Shown: positions 16,198 to 24,359 of the stretch, in pieces
Layout of the letters: each line of letters starts with the position of its first letter
How positions within the stretch are numbered: the first letter of the stretch is position 1
Assembly (NCBI GenBank): GCA_017524525.1
Contig: JAFXVM010000016.1
Coordinates: 62,001-126,000, forward strand
Reading direction: 5' to 3'
DNA from: Alphaproteobacteria bacterium
GTDB taxonomy: Bacteria > Pseudomonadota > Alphaproteobacteria > Rs-D84
Length of the DNA: 64,000 nt
The notes under the pieces: model-generated
What the model saw: the letters and a program-made list of their open reading frames with translations, nothing else
Database searches by the model: none
What the model was told of the DNA's origin: nothing
Position numbers and translations under genes: made by a program

Positions 16198-16734
16198 TTA
16201 TAAAGAGTTAAACATTGTTTCGCTCGTCCATAGGTTGCCAAAATCGATTTTGCTGCTTTTTAAGTTATATTCTTTGGTAACATAATTAAGAACATCTTCG
16301 TTAAATACTTTACGAACTAACAAGTGGTTCATAACTGGTGAAAAGTTATGCATGTTTGAATAATTAGTATATTGCATATCGTATGTTAAATATAAATAAG
16401 GGTAACGATAGCAAGTATTAGATAAGGCGACATCTAACTTTGGTAAAGTGTGTTCGCATAAGTTAAAGACAGAATGTACATGATAAACATTTGTTTTACC
16501 GTGTTCAATAATTGTAACAGACGGCAAAGGGTGTTTATACCAATATTTGCCTTGTAGTTGGTTAAGCATACGCGAATATATACTACGTGCGTTTTCTTTG
16601 GCTTTATATACATCTTTTTTAGGTTTATTAAAGTGTATTGTAAGAAATGCAAGATTATCGCAACTTTGCATATATAAAGATTTACGTAAGAATTGCTGTA
16701 TTGCTGTGATATTGAGTATTGTTGCTTCTATCAT
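16198..16734 (-). CDS. Putative HUH-superfamily replication initiator / nickase (Rep-like)
   Basis: A 178-residue protein carrying, in the right order, the three motifs of rolling-circle Rep endonucleases: motif I FLTIHF at residues 30-35; motif II with two histidines, YHVHSVF (H85, H87); and motif III YVTKEY at 151-156, in which Y151 would attack DNA and K154 matches the YxxK signature. The length suits a minimal Rep domain without helicase. The ribosome binding site is nearly perfect (AAGGAGGTAAC before the ATG). In an island with an integrase this would allow replication or transfer of an excised circle. Assignment is by motif reading; overall similarity to known Reps is not obvious. Confidence 0.58.
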   Translation of the reverse strand: MIEATILNITAIQQFLRKSLYMQSCDNLAFLTIHFNKPKKDVYKAKENARSIYSRMLNQLQGKYWYKHPLPSVTIIEHGKTNVYHVHSVFNLCEHTLPKLDVALSNTCYRYPYLYLTYDMQYTNYSNMHNFSPVMNHLLVRKVFNEDVLNYVTKEYNLKSSKIDFGNLWTSETMFNSL

Positions 16735-17087
16735 TGTTACCTCCTTTTTTTGAATTAATACACGTTAGTTATATTTGTTCTTTTTATTTATTTTTGTATA
16801 TAGATATTACATAGGTAAAACCTTCGTTTTTACCTTTAATAACTTTAAAACCCCACAAATTTAAGATTGACACCCTTTTTGCCAAAATAAATTTCACAGG
16901 TGATGTATATATATATTTATCCCAAAAATTCATTTTTGTTAACCACAATGTAAAAAAAATTTAAAAATCGCAGAAAACCGTGCTGTATAGACGTAAAAAG
17001 TGTCAAAAACGGGAAAAAATTTTTAAAAAAAAGCAACGTATAATTAAAAAAAGCAATAAAAAAGGCTGTAAAAACAGCCAAATATTC
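16735..17087. other. Right-end non-coding region of the island, possible replication origin area
   Basis: About 350 very AT-rich bases between the Rep-like gene and tRNA-Lys with no supportable gene. They hold the Rep ribosome binding site, a possible minus-strand -10 (TATAAC at 16768-16773) and a perfect 7-bp inverted repeat, GGTAAAA/TTTTACC, at 16814-16834. The location upstream of the Rep-like gene is where a double-strand origin would be expected, but no nick-site motif can be named. Confidence 0.4.
17058..17079 (-). terminator. Terminator of tRNA-Lys
   Basis: On the minus strand GGCTGT and ACAGCC (17064-17079) form a hairpin with a TTTT loop followed by a T tract (17058-17063), just downstream of the tRNA 3' end. 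It is supplied by the island and replaces the original terminator now at 10658-10721. Confidence 0.75.
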
Positions 17088-17135
17088 TTGGTGGACGCGC
17101 AGGGATTCGAACCCTGGACCCACTGATTAAGAGTC
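17088..17135 (-). repeat. Right attachment site of the island, inside tRNA-Lys
   Basis: A 48-bp exact match to 10703-10750, covering the 3' two thirds of tRNA-Lys. Here it continues into the full tRNA 5' half, so the tRNA gene was restored at this end. The element between the repeats is about 6.4 kb. Confidence 0.9.
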
Positions 17136-17164
17136 AGTTGCTCTACCAACTGAGCTACGCATCC
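17089..17164 (-). tRNA. tRNA-Lys (anticodon CTT)
   Basis: On the minus strand the sequence folds as a complete cloverleaf: acceptor GGATGCG/CGCGTCC with one GT pair, D arm with AGCTCAGTTGGTAGAGC, anticodon stem CTGA/TCAG around the loop CTCTTAA (anticodon CTT), T arm with GGTTCGAATCC, and an encoded CCA. It is the integration target of the adjacent island. Confidence 0.97.
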
Positions 17165-17245
17165 AAAACTGTGTCGCAACCGATTATATAATATTTTCCG
17201 CTAAATGCAAGTTTTTATCGTATAAAGGTTGAAGTGAATTTTTAA

Positions 17246-17274
17246 TTGTTATTTATAAATTTGTTTTTTATACT
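17246..17274 (+). promoter_or_regulatory. Promoter for the Gre-like gene
   Basis: TTGTTA at 17246-17251 and TATACT at 17269-17274 with a 17-bp spacer. The ribosome binding site AAAGGA at 17281-17286 precedes the ATG at 17293, giving a very short leader. Confidence 0.6.
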
Positions 17275-17292
17275 TTGTCCAAAGGATGAAAT

Positions 17293-17781
17293 ATGAAAGT
17301 GTTTGTCACTGAAAAATATATGAAAAACGCCTTTGATAAAATAACACAACTTCAAAAAGAACTTGAAAACATAAGACGCGAAAAGAATATCTCTTTCGAA
17401 GGTGATACTAATACTTGGCATGATAATTTCGCTTATGAAAACCTGACTCGTCAGGAAAAATTAGCCGAAGACAGATTATTCAAAGCTATGAAAGATGCTG
17501 AAAATTTTGAAGTGTGTTCAAATGTTCTTAAGTGTGCACCAGATACTGTTGGGCTTTATTGCTGGGTAAAGGTGGCGCAAGAAAATTTAGAAACCGGTGA
17601 AGAAACTGAAAAAGTATTGGGTTTGGTGCCTTTGGGTGATGAAGATTACGGTAAAAAGATTTTCGCTTATAATTCCCCCGCTGTTTGTTCTTTGATGGGG
17701 GCAAAAATTGGTGATGAACGTGTCGTTAAAATACCAATTGGAACACTGAAAATAACAATATTAAGTATTGAGACAATGTAA
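17293..17781 (+). CDS. GreA/GreB-family transcription elongation factor (divergent)
   Basis: A 162-residue protein with the Gre layout: an N-terminal coiled coil (about 10-75) and a C-terminal FKBP-like domain. The C-terminal motif YNSPAVCSLMGAKIGDERV (about 130-148) matches the NSPLGRALLGKKVGDEV block. The coiled-coil tip reads GDTNTWHDNFAYEN instead of the usual DLSENAEYHAA, but keeps acidic residues D44 and E49, which could place Mg2+ in the RNA polymerase secondary channel for transcript cleavage. It may be the main Gre factor or a specialised paralogue. Confidence 0.72.
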   Translation: MKVFVTEKYMKNAFDKITQLQKELENIRREKNISFEGDTNTWHDNFAYENLTRQEKLAEDRLFKAMKDAENFEVCSNVLKCAPDTVGLYCWVKVAQENLETGEETEKVLGLVPLGDEDYGKKIFAYNSPAVCSLMGAKIGDERVVKIPIGTLKITILSIETM

Positions 17782-17790
17782 TTTTACAAG

Positions 17791-17819
17791 TTGATAATTC
17801 GTGATACATGGGGTATAAT
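17791..17819 (+). promoter_or_regulatory. Promoter of the surface lipoprotein-Slam operon
   Basis: TTGATA at 17791-17796 and TATAAT at 17814-17819 with an ideal 17-bp spacer. The start lies about 47 bases upstream of the lipoprotein ATG, which has the ribosome binding site AAAGGAAAG. Confidence 0.72.
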
Positions 17820-17873
17820 TAAAGCGTCTAGAAAGGATTGTATTCAATAACTTTTTAACCAAAAGGAAAGAAA

Positions 17874-19247
17874 ATGAAAAAATATCTTATTTTAACATCA
17901 GTTTTGGCATTGGCCGCATGTGGTGGTGGCGGTCATGGTGGTGCCAGTGTGAATGCGCCTGATACATTAAATGCACGTATTACTGATGCTGCGGCTGCTA
18001 GCAACCAAGCAATTACAGCGATGAAATCACAAGTTATTGTTTCTAATAAAACATCTGGAGATTTGTCTCGTTCTGCAACTGAAACAGTCGGCGGTGTGAC
18101 ATTTACTTCGTATGATTTAAGTGATGTTAAATTGTTTGCGGCAGATGCTGACCATACTGATAATGGTTATTTGAAAATAGGTATGGATGACAACGGTCGT
18201 ATTGAGAAAATTACTATGAATATTGGTGAAGTAGGCGCACCAGTACAAAGAGTAGGCGAAACAAATCGTTTCAAAGGACCTATCTTTGAATATGTCGAAA
18301 GTGGTGATCAAGCAGCATACAGAATTTCGAATACTGGTCAAACTGCGGAAGATCTGGCTGCATTAAAGGCAGAATTGATTGCCCAAGGAAAAATACATGA
18401 CGGCGGTCATTGGAATATGGTTAATGAAGAAATGGATGTCGTTACATTGGGTGGCGATATTGATGGTAATGGTACTGCTTTGCAGTATGCTGATTTTGGA
18501 CATTTTAATCCTGTTTATACATCTAAGTATAAAAATGTTGATGGGTTAACAGATGAACAAATGGCTGCTGCGCGTAATGGTGAAGATTTAGGACGCGGTG
18601 GGGAACTTGATAAAATCAAAAGTACCGCTGACTTTGATGCAGAAATGGCAGCGGAAGATTATCAATTGTTCGCAGGTGGATATGCTATACGTGGAACAGA
18701 ATTAAAAGATAGTTTGGCTGTGCCAAGAGGCGCTGAATTCAAAGGTAAAGCAATTGGTCGTGTTTACACAAGTGTGTCTGTTGATGAAGACGCATTTGCT
18801 AATGAAACACTTGCAGAAACTGCGCGTATAACACAAGCAGCAGCGGCAAGAGATGGGGAAGGATATTCAACTGACCATGATATAAACAAAGCCTTTACAA
18901 CGACAGAAGCAACTTTGAAAATCGATGTAAATGGTAAACAGACATTGGAAATGCCTTTCTATACACATAGCGGCGATCCAGAAAACAAATTCTATGATGT
19001 GAAGTTGGTTAAAAATGGCGATATTGTCGAAGCGCCAGTCTTTACTGGAACACCAACAGATCCAAGACATAATTTAGGCAATGCTTTGGACCATGTGCAA
19101 GAAGCATCGTTTAACCCTGGTTATTATGGTGTAAACACTGCATCAGAAGCAGCAGGAACAGCCAGATTGTATTCAGAAGAAGATCTTGGCAATCATGTTC
19201 AACGTGAATATGAAGTTCAAGCTGCATACGGTATGAAAAGACAATAA
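17874..19247 (+). CDS. TbpB-like surface lipoprotein, probable Slam substrate
   Basis: A 457-residue lipoprotein (lipobox LAAC, C16) followed by a flexible GGGG-rich anchor, as in transferrin-binding protein B and other Slam-dependent lipoproteins. The C-terminal about 60 residues carry the TbpB barrel signature: FNPGYYGVNTASEAAGT, then a final strand VQAAYGMKRQ, matching the fYGpxAxExxG...gaFGakr pattern. The rest is beta-rich and has no named domain. The gene is two bases from the Slam gene. It would be exposed on the cell surface; the ligand (metal-binding host protein, haem or another molecule) cannot be read from sequence. Confidence 0.75.
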   Translation: MKKYLILTSVLALAACGGGGHGGASVNAPDTLNARITDAAAASNQAITAMKSQVIVSNKTSGDLSRSATETVGGVTFTSYDLSDVKLFAADADHTDNGYLKIGMDDNGRIEKITMNIGEVGAPVQRVGETNRFKGPIFEYVESGDQAAYRISNTGQTAEDLAALKAELIAQGKIHDGGHWNMVNEEMDVVTLGGDIDGNGTALQYADFGHFNPVYTSKYKNVDGLTDEQMAAARNGEDLGRGGELDKIKSTADFDAEMAAEDYQLFAGGYAIRGTELKDSLAVPRGAEFKGKAIGRVYTSVSVDEDAFANETLAETARITQAAAARDGEGYSTDHDINKAFTTTEATLKIDVNGKQTLEMPFYTHSGDPENKFYDVKLVKNGDIVEAPVFTGTPTDPRHNLGNALDHVQEASFNPGYYGVNTASEAAGTARLYSEEDLGNHVQREYEVQAAYGMKRQ

Positions 19248-19249
19248 TC

Positions 19250-20593
19250 TTGAAACGAATCGTTTTAATTTTATTAATCCTAGGATTTCAGCCCATGGTT
19301 TCATGGGCTGAATCTAATAAAGGAAAAACCATCACTATGACCGCTGTGGATGCTGTCAAGATGGCTGGTGATTTGGTGTATACTGGGGATTATGACAAAG
19401 CGCAAGATTTGTTGGTTAAAATGCCCCAGACGAATAATTTACCAATTGAAATTGAACGCTGGTATTTGTTGGCACAGATTGAACAAAAGAAAGGCAATAT
19501 TGATGAAGCCATAAAAATCTATCGTAAAATTTTAGATGATCAACCTGATTTGGCTAAGGTGCGTTATGAATTGGCTGTGTGCTATATGATAAAACATCAA
19601 TGGTACCGTGCGGATTATCATTTGCGACTTGCTTTGACAGGCAAAGATATACCAGATGAAGTAAAACAACGAATGATGTATTTGCTTTATGTGGCGCGCC
19701 AAAATAAACGTTGGAATGCGTGGTTTAATTTTGGTGCTGCGCCTGATAATAATGTGAATTTGGCTGCTGGGGGTGAAGAATATATAATAAACGAGTGGGG
19801 CGAATTTAAACGCGTTTTGCCAAAGCCAGAAAAAGCAGTTGGTTATAATTTCTTGCTGGGTGGTAATTATGAATTCCATTTGTCCCAGCATTGGCGCTGG
19901 AAAAACGAAGGTAATATTTATACTAATATTTATAATAAGCATAAATTTGATGATTTATATTTGTCTGCTTCAACTGGTCCGCGTTATATTTGGGAAAAAG
20001 GGGATGTTTGGTTGGCGGCTGTTGTGGGACGACGTTGGTATGGTTGGGACCGATATAATTGGTCGTATGGTGCTAAATTAGACACTCATTATGATTGGAC
20101 GCGCAAGATTTCTTCTGGGCTAAGTTTGCGTGTTATGAATAATATTTATGATGAATATGGCGAATATATGAATGGTCAAACTTACAGTGTGTCGCCGTAT
20201 ATATCTTATTCTTATGATGCATCGAAATACATAGTACTGTTCTCTGGTGTGGACAGAGATACAGCCAAAGACGATATTTATGCAAATTGGCGTTATAATA
20301 TGGGGGTCGGTTTTGGTGCTGAAATTCCCTGGGGATTTGGCATATATTTAGAACCGTCTTTTTCATGGGTGAATTATGATGGTGCGCGATGGGCGGTCAA
20401 AAATTATGCTTTTGAACAAATTACAGAGCGCGATTTTACACAAAGATATGCTGTGTCTCTTTCTAATAATAAAATAGATGTATGGGGTTTTGTTCCAACA
20501 TTCACAGTCAGTTATACTAAACGTGATTCTAATATTCATGCACGTGAATATGAAAAATGGACGACAGAATTTACTATGCGTCAAAGATTTTAA
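19250..20593 (+). CDS. Surface lipoprotein assembly modifier (Slam), TPR plus DUF560 barrel
   Basis: A 447-residue outer-membrane protein with a signal peptide (1-20, ending SWAE). Residues about 30-150 hold tetratricopeptide repeats (MAGDLVYTGDYDKAQDLL, and AIKIYRKILDDQPDLAKVRY). From residue 158 a beta-barrel of the DUF560 family begins with WFNFGAAPDNNVN and ends in the aromatic MRQRF. Slam moves lipoproteins to the outer leaflet of the outer membrane. The start is TTG at 19250, two bases after its presumed substrate, with no clear ribosome binding site, so translation is probably coupled. A 13-bp palindrome, AAACGAATCGTTT, covers the first codons. Confidence 0.85.
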   Translation: MKRIVLILLILGFQPMVSWAESNKGKTITMTAVDAVKMAGDLVYTGDYDKAQDLLVKMPQTNNLPIEIERWYLLAQIEQKKGNIDEAIKIYRKILDDQPDLAKVRYELAVCYMIKHQWYRADYHLRLALTGKDIPDEVKQRMMYLLYVARQNKRWNAWFNFGAAPDNNVNLAAGGEEYIINEWGEFKRVLPKPEKAVGYNFLLGGNYEFHLSQHWRWKNEGNIYTNIYNKHKFDDLYLSASTGPRYIWEKGDVWLAAVVGRRWYGWDRYNWSYGAKLDTHYDWTRKISSGLSLRVMNNIYDEYGEYMNGQTYSVSPYISYSYDASKYIVLFSGVDRDTAKDDIYANWRYNMGVGFGAEIPWGFGIYLEPSFSWVNYDGARWAVKNYAFEQITERDFTQRYAVSLSNNKIDVWGFVPTFTVSYTKRDSNIHAREYEKWTTEFTMRQRF

Positions 20594-20629
20594 TTTGCAA
20601 AACGGTATATTTGTGCTTAGATTTTATGT

Positions 20630-21325
20630 ATGAAAATAATAGATGCACATACTCATATTGATTATATAACTTGTGATATTCAACCAGATGTTGTTGGTGC
20701 TGTTTGTTGTGCAACTATGGAGAGTGATTGGAAAAAAATTGTTGATTTGATTGATAAAGATAAACGTGTATACGGTGCGTTTGGGGTGCATCCTTGGTTT
20801 GTTGATTCTGTTGAACAGGGGTTTGATGTTCGTATGGAAAACTTATTAAAAACGGATTCAAATTATATGGTTGGTGAAATAGGGTTGGACAAACATAAAC
20901 CAAATATGGAAAAACAAATTGAAATTTTTAAAATACAATTTGATATGGCGATAAAATTAAATCGAAGCGTTTGTTTACATTGTGTTGGCGCATGGGATAA
21001 AATATTTTATATCTTGAAACAGTATAACAAATTAGATTTGCCAACTATTGTGGCTCATGATTTTAATGAAAATGTTGATGTTTTAAAACAACTTTTAAAA
21101 TATGAAAATATATTTTTTTCAATTGGCAAAAATGCTCTATACGACAGAAATAACCGTATAGAGCAAATTCCAAACGATAAATTGTTGGTTGAAACAGATG
21201 GAAAAAAAGAAGTTGTGTTAAAAGACGTTTTGCTAAAAATTGCACAAATAAAAAACGATGAAAATATATTAAATATTATATATGAAAATACATTAAAGGT
21301 TTTAAATCATGGACAGATTGCATAG
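20630..21325 (+). CDS. TatD-family metal-dependent hydrolase
   Basis: A 231-residue amidohydrolase-fold protein of the TatD DNase family. Metal ligands can be placed: H7 and H9 (DAHTHID), E83 (VGEIGLD), H117 (SVCLHCVG), H143 (VAHDF) and D190 (LLVETDG). It is a little shorter than the usual 255-265 residues. A TAGATT at 20618-20623 lies seven bases before the ATG and no ribosome binding site is seen, so it may be leaderless. The end overlaps the next gene by 17 bases, suggesting coupled expression with tcdA. Confidence 0.82.
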   Translation: MKIIDAHTHIDYITCDIQPDVVGAVCCATMESDWKKIVDLIDKDKRVYGAFGVHPWFVDSVEQGFDVRMENLLKTDSNYMVGEIGLDKHKPNMEKQIEIFKIQFDMAIKLNRSVCLHCVGAWDKIFYILKQYNKLDLPTIVAHDFNENVDVLKQLLKYENIFFSIGKNALYDRNNRIEQIPNDKLLVETDGKKEVVLKDVLLKIAQIKNDENILNIIYENTLKVLNHGQIA

Positions 21326-21983
21326 GATAACTTTATTGTTGGGAAACGAATCAGTAAAAAAATTACAACAATCAACTGTTATGGTTGTTGGCTGCGGTGC
21401 AGTAGGATCTTTTGCCATAGAAGCGTTGGCGCGAAGTGGAATAGGGCATTTAATTTTGGTTGATTTTGACAAAGTAGAAGAAACTAATATAAACAGGCAA
21501 TTATTCGCTTTGGATTCTAGTATCGGGCAACCAAAGGTTGAAGTCGCGAAAAAAAGAATCTTTGATATAAACCCAAAAATCAAAGTTGATTCTTTGGATA
21601 TGTTTTTTGATGATAATGCTGATTTAGATATAAAACCTGATTTTGTTATAGATGCCATAGATACGGTTGCGTCCAAGATGGCTTTGTATAAATGGTGTTT
21701 GAAAAACAAGATTCCGTTTGTGTCTTCTATGGGGGCGGCACGTAAAACTGATTTAACAAAGATTAAAGTTGGTGTGATATCCAAAACAACAGTGTGTCCG
21801 TTGGCTTCAAAAATAAGACGAATGGTGCGTGAATCTAAAATGCCAGATTTTCCAGTAGTGTATTCTGTTGAACCTGCAGTTCCTCAGCAAAACGGTGGTC
21901 GCGAATTTGGTTCAATGATAACTGTGACTGGAATGTTTGGTTTGGTGTTGGCTGATTTTGTTATTAAAAAATTAATCATATAA
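21309..21983 (+). CDS. tcdA: tRNA threonylcarbamoyladenosine dehydratase TcdA (E1-like, YgdL family)
   Basis: A 224-residue ThiF/MoeB-fold enzyme. The nucleotide-binding motif is VVGCGAVGSFAIEALARSG (about 27-45), followed by LVDFDKVEETNINRQLFA, where D and R contact ATP. The downstream segments DFVIDAIDTVASKMAL and FVSSMGAARKTDLTKI match TcdA, which cyclises the t6A base at position 37 of tRNAs to ct6A. The overlap with a TatD gene supports an operon. Confidence 0.85.
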   Translation: MDRLHRITLLLGNESVKKLQQSTVMVVGCGAVGSFAIEALARSGIGHLILVDFDKVEETNINRQLFALDSSIGQPKVEVAKKRIFDINPKIKVDSLDMFFDDNADLDIKPDFVIDAIDTVASKMALYKWCLKNKIPFVSSMGAARKTDLTKIKVGVISKTTVCPLASKIRRMVRESKMPDFPVVYSVEPAVPQQNGGREFGSMITVTGMFGLVLADFVIKKLII

Positions 21984-22111
21984 TCTTTTGTATACGGCTG
22001 TTTCTGCTGTATGTATGAAATATATCCTATGGATACATGCCTATATGAAATTCTTTTGTTGTTTGATAGAATGTGCGTGTTGAGATTAATCAGCAACAAA
22101 AGGAGAAACTT

Positions 22112-22726
22112 ATGAAAAAACTTATTGCCGGTTCATTGGCAGTATTATTGACTGCACCAGCTTTTGCGGGTGGTCAAATGTATGAACAACAAACAACCAG
22201 TTTTATGGGTTGGGATATTTTGCCATATGTCGCAGTGCGCGGTGGTGCTACATACGGTAATTTGAATTATAATTTTAATAATGCTAAAGAAAGCGTTTCA
22301 CAAAATTTGTATCAATTGCGTGCAGCATTAGGTTTGACTATGTATGAAACTGCACGATTCGAAATTGAAGGTTCTTTCTTTACAAAAGGTAAGGATACAA
22401 AAGGTTTTGGCAATCTTGACAATGTAGAAGTCACATCTAGTAATATTGAATTGATGGCTAATGCTTATATGAACATAGGTCATTTTCATTATATTCAACC
22501 ATTTGCAGGTGTCGGTGCAGGTTTAGCTTTCATTGATACAAAAGCATCAGCAGCAGGCTTTGAAGACAAGAAAGATAATACCAGATTTTCTGGTATGGCA
22601 ACTTTGGGGTTAGCAATGCCTTTTGGTTGTTATTCAGTTGATGTTGCAGCACGTTATAACTATATTGATGTTGCTTCTGGAATGCACGATTTCAGCGGTG
22701 ATATTGGTATTCGTTATATGTTCTAA
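22112..22726 (+). CDS. Outer-membrane beta-barrel protein (porin-like, OmpW/OmpA-barrel type)
   Basis: A 204-residue protein with a signal peptide (1-19, ending AFAG) and a set of about eight amphipathic strands ending with DIGIRYMF, a C-terminal aromatic as recognised by the BAM machinery. GVGAGLAFIDTKA and MATLGLAMPFG look like small barrel strands of the OMP_b-brl family. The start at 22112 has the ribosome binding site AAAGGAG. It forms a single-gene unit ended by a strong terminator. Exact function is not readable. Confidence 0.75.
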   Translation: MKKLIAGSLAVLLTAPAFAGGQMYEQQTTSFMGWDILPYVAVRGGATYGNLNYNFNNAKESVSQNLYQLRAALGLTMYETARFEIEGSFFTKGKDTKGFGNLDNVEVTSSNIELMANAYMNIGHFHYIQPFAGVGAGLAFIDTKASAAGFEDKKDNTRFSGMATLGLAMPFGCYSVDVAARYNYIDVASGMHDFSGDIGIRYMF

Positions 22727-22746
22727 ACTTTCCTTGTTTCGCTTTG

Positions 22747-22777
22747 AAATCCCGTTTATAAACGGGATTTTTTTTTA
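22747..22777 (+). terminator. Rho-independent terminator after the outer-membrane protein gene
   Basis: AAATCCCGTTT and AAACGGGATTT form an 11-bp stem with a minimal loop, followed by a run of T. Confidence 0.9.
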
Positions 22778-22817
22778 TTGTTAGTTCGTTTGTTTATATG
22801 CTAGCATAACTTTCGTT

Positions 22818-24359
22818 ATGAAAAAATACCTAGTATCTTTGTTATCGATTTTTGTGATTACTGATGTTTTTGCAGAAATTGTTTATGATGGAATTGATAA
22901 TAAATTGAATTCTTTTAGTGATGATATCGTTTATGTGAATCCTGGGGCTGTGGTTGAACCTTTGGGAAGCAATATAGCGATAGATTATCCTGCGCTTGTA
23001 ATTCATAATTATGGGACAATAACTGGTCCAATAGATGCTAATGATAATAGTTTTTTCATTTATAATACTGGCATTATATCGGGAAACATAATTACTAATC
23101 ATGGTGAAATCATCACTCAAATAATAAATTCTGGGGCAGATAGAACAAATTTTTCAATAAATCCTGCTAATTTCAGGGTGGAAGTAGAAACTGGTTCAAC
23201 GGAAATAGATTTTAATAATATGAAAAATCTAGATGCAGGCAAGATTGTAATCAAAGATTCACGGATAGTGATGAATAGTTTTACTGATTGGCAAAATTGG
23301 GAAAAAGACGTAGATTTACAAGGGGCGGTTTATTTAGTTATAAACGATGCCAACACTGTGCATGATGGTGATATAGTGACGCATGCAGTTAGTGGGGATA
23401 CTGTGAATGTTGAAATTCTTGGGTTGGACGGTTTACACAAAGCAAATCTTGAATGGGTTGGTGGTCATTGGGTGATAACACTTGTTCGCGAAACTAATTA
23501 TGACAAAGTAGATAATTCTGCATTAGAAACAATTCGTAATGGGCGTCCAGGCGATAAACTGTTATCTGCGTTGGATGCCGCAAAAGATTGGCAAGAAGTG
23601 AAACGTATAAAAAGTTTATCTTATCGGTTTAATCATAAAATTCTATTAAAACCTGTCAAAGCGATAAATAGTTTTTCTTTGGTTGATGTTATAAAAGATG
23701 AAACTGATACAGGGGCGGGAATTTCTGCTTCGTATGTTTTATCAGATTCTGTTAAAAGTTTTGGTGGTCGTGTCTATTTTGGCAGAAAGTATGAAAATTT
23801 ATATCTTAATGTAGGTTTTTCTTTGAATAGTTTTTCATACAAAGATTCTTTAAATGATTTTACTGGGATAATGTATGGTTTGGATATAAAATCAAAGCAA
23901 TTTGTTGATAAGTTATGGTTCCGTGAAATCTTTGGTGCTAATTTAACGAAATTTAAAGCAGATTACATAACTGATAAAAATGAAATAAAGAATAATCCAA
24001 TTGGTTTTTCTTTGTTTGGTGCGATTGATACTGGTTATGATTTTAATGTATATGAAGATATTGTGCTTGCACCAATTGTGGGGATGGTCTGGCAAAACGC
24101 AAAAGTTGCAGATGCGACAGATACAGATTTTTATGTTCGGGGTGGATCAGAATTAAAATATTCTTTTACTACAGATGGCATAAAGTATGAATATTCTTTG
24201 GATAGTTTTATTGGAAGTAGTGGTATTTTTTCTGTTGGAAGCAAAATAGGCTTTTGGTCTGTGGTTGATGAAGCAGGTGCCTTTTTAGATATTACCGCTT
24301 TCAAAGATGAATTTGATTGGCGTTATAGATTTTCTTTGACTGGAAAAATTTTATTTTAA
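22818..24359 (+). CDS. Autotransporter-like outer-membrane protein
   Basis: A 513-residue exported protein (signal 1-19, ending VFAE). Residues about 45-115 contain short glycine/asparagine repeats (NYGTITGPIDANDNSFFIYN, NTGIISGNI, NHGEI) typical of a beta-helix passenger. After a linker with RPGDKLLSALDAAKDW (about 242-257) the C-terminal half is an autotransporter-like barrel ending in RFSLTGKILF, with a terminal phenylalanine. The passenger is short, which suggests a small surface adhesin or a barrel with an N-terminal cap. The stop is directly adjacent to the stop of convergent miaB. Confidence 0.72.
   Translation: MKKYLVSLLSIFVITDVFAEIVYDGIDNKLNSFSDDIVYVNPGAVVEPLGSNIAIDYPALVIHNYGTITGPIDANDNSFFIYNTGIISGNIITNHGEIITQIINSGADRTNFSINPANFRVEVETGSTEIDFNNMKNLDAGKIVIKDSRIVMNSFTDWQNWEKDVDLQGAVYLVINDANTVHDGDIVTHAVSGDTVNVEILGLDGLHKANLEWVGGHWVITLVRETNYDKVDNSALETIRNGRPGDKLLSALDAAKDWQEVKRIKSLSYRFNHKILLKPVKAINSFSLVDVIKDETDTGAGISASYVLSDSVKSFGGRVYFGRKYENLYLNVGFSLNSFSYKDSLNDFTGIMYGLDIKSKQFVDKLWFREIFGANLTKFKADYITDKNEIKNNPIGFSLFGAIDTGYDFNVYEDIVLAPIVGMVWQNAKVADATDTDFYVRGGSELKYSFTTDGIKYEYSLDSFIGSSGIFSVGSKIGFWSVVDEAGAFLDITAFKDEFDWRYRFSLTGKILF

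Noticed and set aside
10890..17087. Prophage (inovirus-like) interpretation of the island
   Set aside because: A Rep-like HUH protein and FtsK-like proteins could suggest a filamentous phage with a Zot ATPase, but there is no coat protein gene and no transmembrane Zot, and the FtsK-like proteins lack P-loops.
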